The position numbers were made by a program, and so were the translations under genes. A stretch of DNA of 64,000 nt from Candidatus Metalachnospira gallinarum (GTDB taxonomy: Bacteria > Bacillota > Clostridia > Lachnospirales > Anaerotignaceae). The stretch is from assembly GCA_904378045.1 (NCBI GenBank), contig CAJFHC010000002.1, forward strand, positions 1 to 64,000. Direction: 5' to 3'. Shown in pieces: positions 60,954-64,000 of the stretch. The notes beneath the pieces are model-generated. The model did not search any database, had not been told where the DNA came from, and worked only from the letters and a program-made list of their open reading frames with translations. Each line of letters opens with the position of its first letter. The first letter of the stretch is position 1.

Positions 60954-61084
60954 ACCTTTATATGTTCTGGGCGCTTAAGGGGCACAGCCTCAGCGAAATG
61001 GCTCTCTGGACACCTTTGGAAAAGAGTTTTATGACGGCTGCGGCTCTGGTTTATATGGAAAAGGCGGCCGCTGACGGGGAGTGA
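60537..61084 (+). CDS. tail assembly chaperone, -1 frameshift fusion (gpGT-like)
   Basis: A -1 shift at A_AAA_AAG joins codons 60537-60926 to the overlapping frame AIEEGEPDLNLYMFWALKGHSLSEMALWTPLEKSFMTAAALVYM, ending TGA at 61084 (182 residues). This is the classical G/GT arrangement before the tape measure gene. The downstream frame has no start codon with a ribosome site of its own near its front. Confidence 0.8.
60920..60926 (+). promoter_or_regulatory. -1 programmed frameshift slippery site
   Basis: The heptamer A AAA AAG lies in phase in TTA AAA AAG of the short chaperone frame. This is the same slippery sequence as E. coli dnaX. Confidence 0.82.
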
Positions 61085-61089
61085 ATAGC

Positions 61090-62748
61090 ATGTCCACAAA
61101 GGTTATAAGCACCATACTGACCCTCAGGGACAATATGTCCGGAGGGCTCATAAAAGCATCTAAAAACATAAAGGGAATGTCAAAGGAAGCCCAGACCGCT
61201 TCAAAAAGCATGGTCTCTTTAGCCAAAAACTTCAAAAAGTCCGCCGATGAGATGATAGGAAAGTCCGTAAAGCTCGGAGCGGCAGCCGCAGCCGCCCTGG
61301 GCGGACTGGCGGTAAAAACAGGTCTTAGTGAAGCCTTTGACCTGGAGGGCTACAGGACCCAGCTTGAGACAGCCACCAAGGATACACAAAAGGCCGCCGA
61401 CATAATGACCTATGCCATAAATCTGGCTAACAAAACTCCCTATGAGGGCGGACAGATGATAGAAGCGGCCTCAAAGTTTGAATCCATGGGAATGGATGCC
61501 TATAAATGGCTTTCTTTATCGGGAGATACGGCAGCCGCCACAAATAAAGACCTGATACAGGCCACGGAAGCTCTAATCGATGCCCAGACAGGGGAACTGG
61601 AAAGGCTCAAGGAATTTGGAATAACAAAGGATATGGTTACCGAGAGGGCCAATGAACTATGGTCAGGGGTCCAGGTGGTAGATAATAGCGGAAGCATAAC
61701 GGACCTTGCCAAATTCAATGAGGCCTTAGTGGACCTTATGGAGGAAAAATACAGCGGCGGTATGGAAAAGATGGCTAATACCACAAAGGGTATGTGGTCG
61801 ACCATCACAGGCATAACCAAAAGCGCACTGTCCAAAATAATGGGTATGCAGGAGGACGGAAGCGTAAAGGCAGGCTATCTTTTGGACCTCATAAGGAATA
61901 AACTGCAGGCCGTATCCGAAAAGATGCAGCAGTGGCAGAAGGACGGCACCTTTGACAGTCTGGCTGAAAAAGCCGCTCACTATTTCGGGGTGATAGAAAG
62001 CGGTGTATCGGCTGTGGCGTCCTTTGTATCGGAACATAAGGAAGGTATAAAGACCCTGGCTGTGGCGGTCACAACATTTTACGGAGCCGTTAAGGCAGCC
62101 GGTTTGATAAAGACCGCCATAACCGGTGTACAGGTGGTATGGGGACTTTTAAACGGCACAATGGCTTTAACTCCCCTTGGTATGGTCGTATTTGGCATAA
62201 CTGCAGTTGTTACGGCCCTTTATCTGCTTTATCAGAACTGGGATAAAGTAACATCCTTCATAAGCGGTGAAATAGAGATAATAAAGACCAATCTGGGAAA
62301 TATGGTAAATGCCGTAAAAGAGAAGGCTTCAGCCGTATGGGAAGGGATAAAGTCAGTATTTTCGAGTATGTCCCAGTGGGTCAGCGAACATATAATATCG
62401 CCCATATCCTCCCTTGTGCCCCAGTGGCTTAAAAATCTCTTTGGCGGAGGAAGAGCCAAGGCGGAAATAACCGTCAAGGATGAAAGAAACGATAAAAGTC
62501 CGGGTAAAAACGCCCTGGGCACACAATACTGGCGTGGCGGCACCACATGGGTGGGAGAAAGGGGTCCTGAGCTTTTGACCCTGCCTTCGGGCTCTAAAAT
62601 AACTCCCTCCGACAGGGTGCCAAAGGGCGGAAACAATATAAACGTGTATCTTACTGTACAGGGGAACCTCTACAGCAATGACAGCGCCAAAAAGGAATTT
62701 GGTGAATACATAGCAAAAGAAGTGCTTTTCAGGCTTGCTAAGGCATAA
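61090..62748 (+). CDS. tail tape measure protein
   Basis: The tail-length and DNA-ejection protein has 552 residues, short for the family, implying a short tail. It has an N-terminal coiled region (LRDNMSGGLIKASKNIKGMSKEAQ), Ala-rich segments, a hydrophobic stretch at about 320-390 (VTTFYGAVKAAGLIKTAI, MVVFGITAVVTALYLLY) and a C-terminal GTQYWRGGTTWVGERGPELLTLPSGSKI typical of phage tape measures. The start ATG at 61090 follows GGGGAGTG, whose TGA ends the chaperone fusion. The sequence looks intact. Confidence 0.9.
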   Translation: MSTKVISTILTLRDNMSGGLIKASKNIKGMSKEAQTASKSMVSLAKNFKKSADEMIGKSVKLGAAAAAALGGLAVKTGLSEAFDLEGYRTQLETATKDTQKAADIMTYAINLANKTPYEGGQMIEAASKFESMGMDAYKWLSLSGDTAAATNKDLIQATEALIDAQTGELERLKEFGITKDMVTERANELWSGVQVVDNSGSITDLAKFNEALVDLMEEKYSGGMEKMANTTKGMWSTITGITKSALSKIMGMQEDGSVKAGYLLDLIRNKLQAVSEKMQQWQKDGTFDSLAEKAAHYFGVIESGVSAVASFVSEHKEGIKTLAVAVTTFYGAVKAAGLIKTAITGVQVVWGLLNGTMALTPLGMVVFGITAVVTALYLLYQNWDKVTSFISGEIEIIKTNLGNMVNAVKEKASAVWEGIKSVFSSMSQWVSEHIISPISSLVPQWLKNLFGGGRAKAEITVKDERNDKSPGKNALGTQYWRGGTTWVGERGPELLTLPSGSKITPSDRVPKGGNNINVYLTVQGNLYSNDSAKKEFGEYIAKEVLFRLAKA

Positions 62749-62791
62749 CCAAAGGTAAAGATAAAGACACATCAGGAAACGGGGAATAAAA

Positions 62792-63220
62792 ATGGATATC
62801 ATATTTTCCGCAAACAACAATGAGGAGATAAAAATAATACCTGTCATACCGCAGGACCTGCCCCAAGTGGATAAGAGCTACAGCTCATCATCCATAAATA
62901 CCCTTTACGGAGAGCTTAATCTCATAGGCGTAAAGGGCTTAAGGAGCCTGACACTGGAAAGCTTTTTTCCAAGCAGGCGCTATCCCTTTATGAGACCCGG
63001 AAGCAGCACCGATTATAGCTCATACATAAGGTTTTTTGAAAAATGGGCAGATGAGAGAAAGCCCATCAGGATAGTCATAACCGATACAAACAGAGAAATA
63101 CTGAATATGGCTGTCACGGTACAGAATTTTACCTGGCAGGTGATGAGAAACCTGGACGTATCCTATCGTCTAGAGCTTAAGGAATATGTATTTGTAAAGG
63201 TAAGGAGGCTGGGACAGTGA
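62792..63220 (+). CDS. XkdP-like tail/baseplate protein without LysM
   Basis: The 142-residue protein matches the N-terminal domain of XkdP (INTLYGELNLIGVKGLRSLTLESFFPSR, YIRFFEKWADERKPIRIVITDTNREILNM, VSYRLELKEYVFV). The C-terminal LysM that XkdP of PBSX carries is absent. It lies between tape measure and XkdQ-like hub, as in PBSX-type tails. Confidence 0.8.
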   Translation: MDIIFSANNNEEIKIIPVIPQDLPQVDKSYSSSSINTLYGELNLIGVKGLRSLTLESFFPSRRYPFMRPGSSTDYSSYIRFFEKWADERKPIRIVITDTNREILNMAVTVQNFTWQVMRNLDVSYRLELKEYVFVKVRRLGQ

Positions 63221-64000
63221 GCTATCATATTTATGACGCAAGGGGCAGTGAGCTTTATGACATAACGGAGATAACAGGAGATATGGAATGGGGCGACAGC
63301 ACCGACAGCATCGGAGCAGATATGAGCCTTACTGTTTTTACCGGGGCGGACTTCAAGGTGCAGGGAAAGGATATTCTCATTTTAAGGAATGAGGAGGATG
63401 AGCTTTTCAGAGGTATAGTATCGGAGGCCACAGACCCCCTTGACGGCACCGTATCCTGCAGACTCTATGATTTTGCGTATTTTATGGGTAAGAGCACCAT
63501 CATAATTCAGTTTAATTCGGTAAGGGCCGATGAGGCGGTGAAACAGGTATGCTCAAGATGCGGCATTGATTGTGTCATACTTACGGAAATGACGGCTGTT
63601 ATAAAGAAAGTGTACTTTAACGAGCACCTTTCGGATATCATAAAGGACATCGTTTCCCAGGATAAGGGCGAAAATGCCCAAAACCTGTATATGGAGATGA
63701 GAGGGTCTGTATTTTACATATATCTGCCCTTTGAGGTCACGGGTACCTTTAAGCCGGCGGATAACATAGCGGAATTTGATGTTGCAAATACTCCTTCTTC
63801 ACCTGTTATCACCGAAAGCATATCAGGCATAAGCAATTCCGTTGTGGTGGTATCCGGTTCGGCAGAGAGTTACCGCATCATAGCCGAAGCCAGGGACGAT
63901 AAGGATATATCCGTCTCCGGGCTCAGGCAGACCGTAGAGGTCATAGAGGAAAAGAACATAAGCCAGGCGGCAAATATAGCCAAAAACAGACTTAAGGAGC
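63217..64000 (+). CDS. XkdQ-like baseplate hub protein (partial, runs off the window)
   Basis: A GTG at 63217 behind AAGGAGG overlaps the previous stop (GTGA) and opens a frame without stop to the window end (261 codons). The content MEWGDSTDSIGADMSLTV, LYDFAYFMGKSTIIIQFNSVRADEAVKQVC and KNISQAANIAKNRLKE is typical of XkdQ/gp27-like hub proteins. No internal stop is seen in the visible part. Confidence 0.85.
   Translation, partial: MSYHIYDARGSELYDITEITGDMEWGDSTDSIGADMSLTVFTGADFKVQGKDILILRNEEDELFRGIVSEATDPLDGTVSCRLYDFAYFMGKSTIIIQFNSVRADEAVKQVCSRCGIDCVILTEMTAVIKKVYFNEHLSDIIKDIVSQDKGENAQNLYMEMRGSVFYIYLPFEVTGTFKPADNIAEFDVANTPSSPVITESISGISNSVVVVSGSAESYRIIAEARDDKDISVSGLRQTVEVIEEKNISQAANIAKNRLKE

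Larger units (their letters stand above)
43130..64000. mobile_element. prophage (contractile-tailed, HK97-type head), left and middle part
   Basis: Gene order is that of a temperate myophage of a Gram-positive host: serine recombinase, lysogeny operon, switch region, replication, late regulator, head genes, connectors, sheath, tube, tail chaperones, tape measure, baseplate. It begins inside pdaB and runs past the window end. The lysogeny and replication genes look intact. The large terminase is almost entirely deleted, and several late genes have in-frame stops or a frameshift, so virion production in this state is unlikely. Confidence 0.93.

Noticed and set aside
43143-64000. A full TAG=Gln genetic code for the element
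   Set aside because: TAG also serves as the natural stop of the recombinase and ImmA genes and ends the adaptor frame at 58075. One internal stop is TAA and no suppressor tRNA is visible. Recoding limited to late genes is kept only as an alternative in the findings.

Overview
The window looks like a chromosomal segment of a spore-forming member of the class Clostridia (Lachnospirales-like), carrying the left and central part of an integrated, contractile-tailed prophage. Support comes from the gene content: a pyruvate:ferredoxin oxidoreductase, a dnaE-pfkA pair, a PdaB-type sporulation deacetylase, a Spo0A C-domain-like protein, AGGAGG-type ribosome sites, and moderate GC with AT-rich intergenic DNA. 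No rRNA, tRNA or CRISPR array was recognised.

Region 1 (1-43.1 kb, host chromosome). A lysine operon (lysA-lysC, minus strand) sits behind a lysine riboswitch with a transcription terminator. Next comes a phosphate module: a Na/Pi cotransporter with a PhoU-like tail, a PhoB-type regulator and a PhoR-type kinase, preceded by Pho-box-like repeats. Further genes are a topoisomerase IV-like pair, a DUF362 ferredoxin-like protein, two secreted proteins, nifJ behind a near-consensus promoter, dnaE-pfkA, a large secreted beta-helix repeat protein, an AEC transporter, an aconitase-family hydratase, yebC, a YgeY-like M20 hydrolase with a divergent AraC regulator, a Spo0A_C-like protein, an ECF sigma/DUF4367 cassette, a DUF4143 ATPase, FkbM, DegV, TetR and cysK. 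Two small graveyards of deleted genes lie between them: a 2-keto-4-pentenoate hydratase remnant at 30.8-30.9 kb, and an HxlR/GNAT deletion fusion at 38.4-38.7 kb.

Region 2 (43.1-64 kb and beyond, prophage). The host pdaB-like gene is cut after about 185 codons. The foreign DNA begins at once with a large serine recombinase reading toward the junction, so the left attachment junction lies inside pdaB. Then follow a leftward lysogeny operon (repressor, ImmA/IrrE, a 2-TM protein, Fic), a switch region with repeated TTTGCAATATGCAAA-type operators, a rightward early block (Cro-like, small proteins, DnaD-like initiator, DnaB helicase), an ArpU-like late regulator, a second 2-TM cargo protein with its own promoter, a minimal tyrosine recombinase, and the virion genes (portal, ClpP-like protease, HK97 capsid, connectors, sheath, tube, tail chaperones with a -1 slippery site, tape measure, XkdP- and XkdQ-like baseplate proteins). 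The window ends inside the XkdQ-like gene.

The virion part is damaged. Only the last ~85 codons of the large terminase remain. Four late or middle genes carry in-frame stop codons (TAG at 51577, 59384 and 60473; TAA at 58619), and the head-tail adaptor has a 1-nt shift in an A7 run. The recombinase and lysogeny genes look intact. A decaying phage with an intact serine recombinase inside a sporulation gene is the layout known from skin-type elements such as sigK/skin and spsM/SPbeta, where excision restores the host gene. That reading is the most interesting hypothesis in the window. The right end of the element and the 3' part of pdaB lie outside it.
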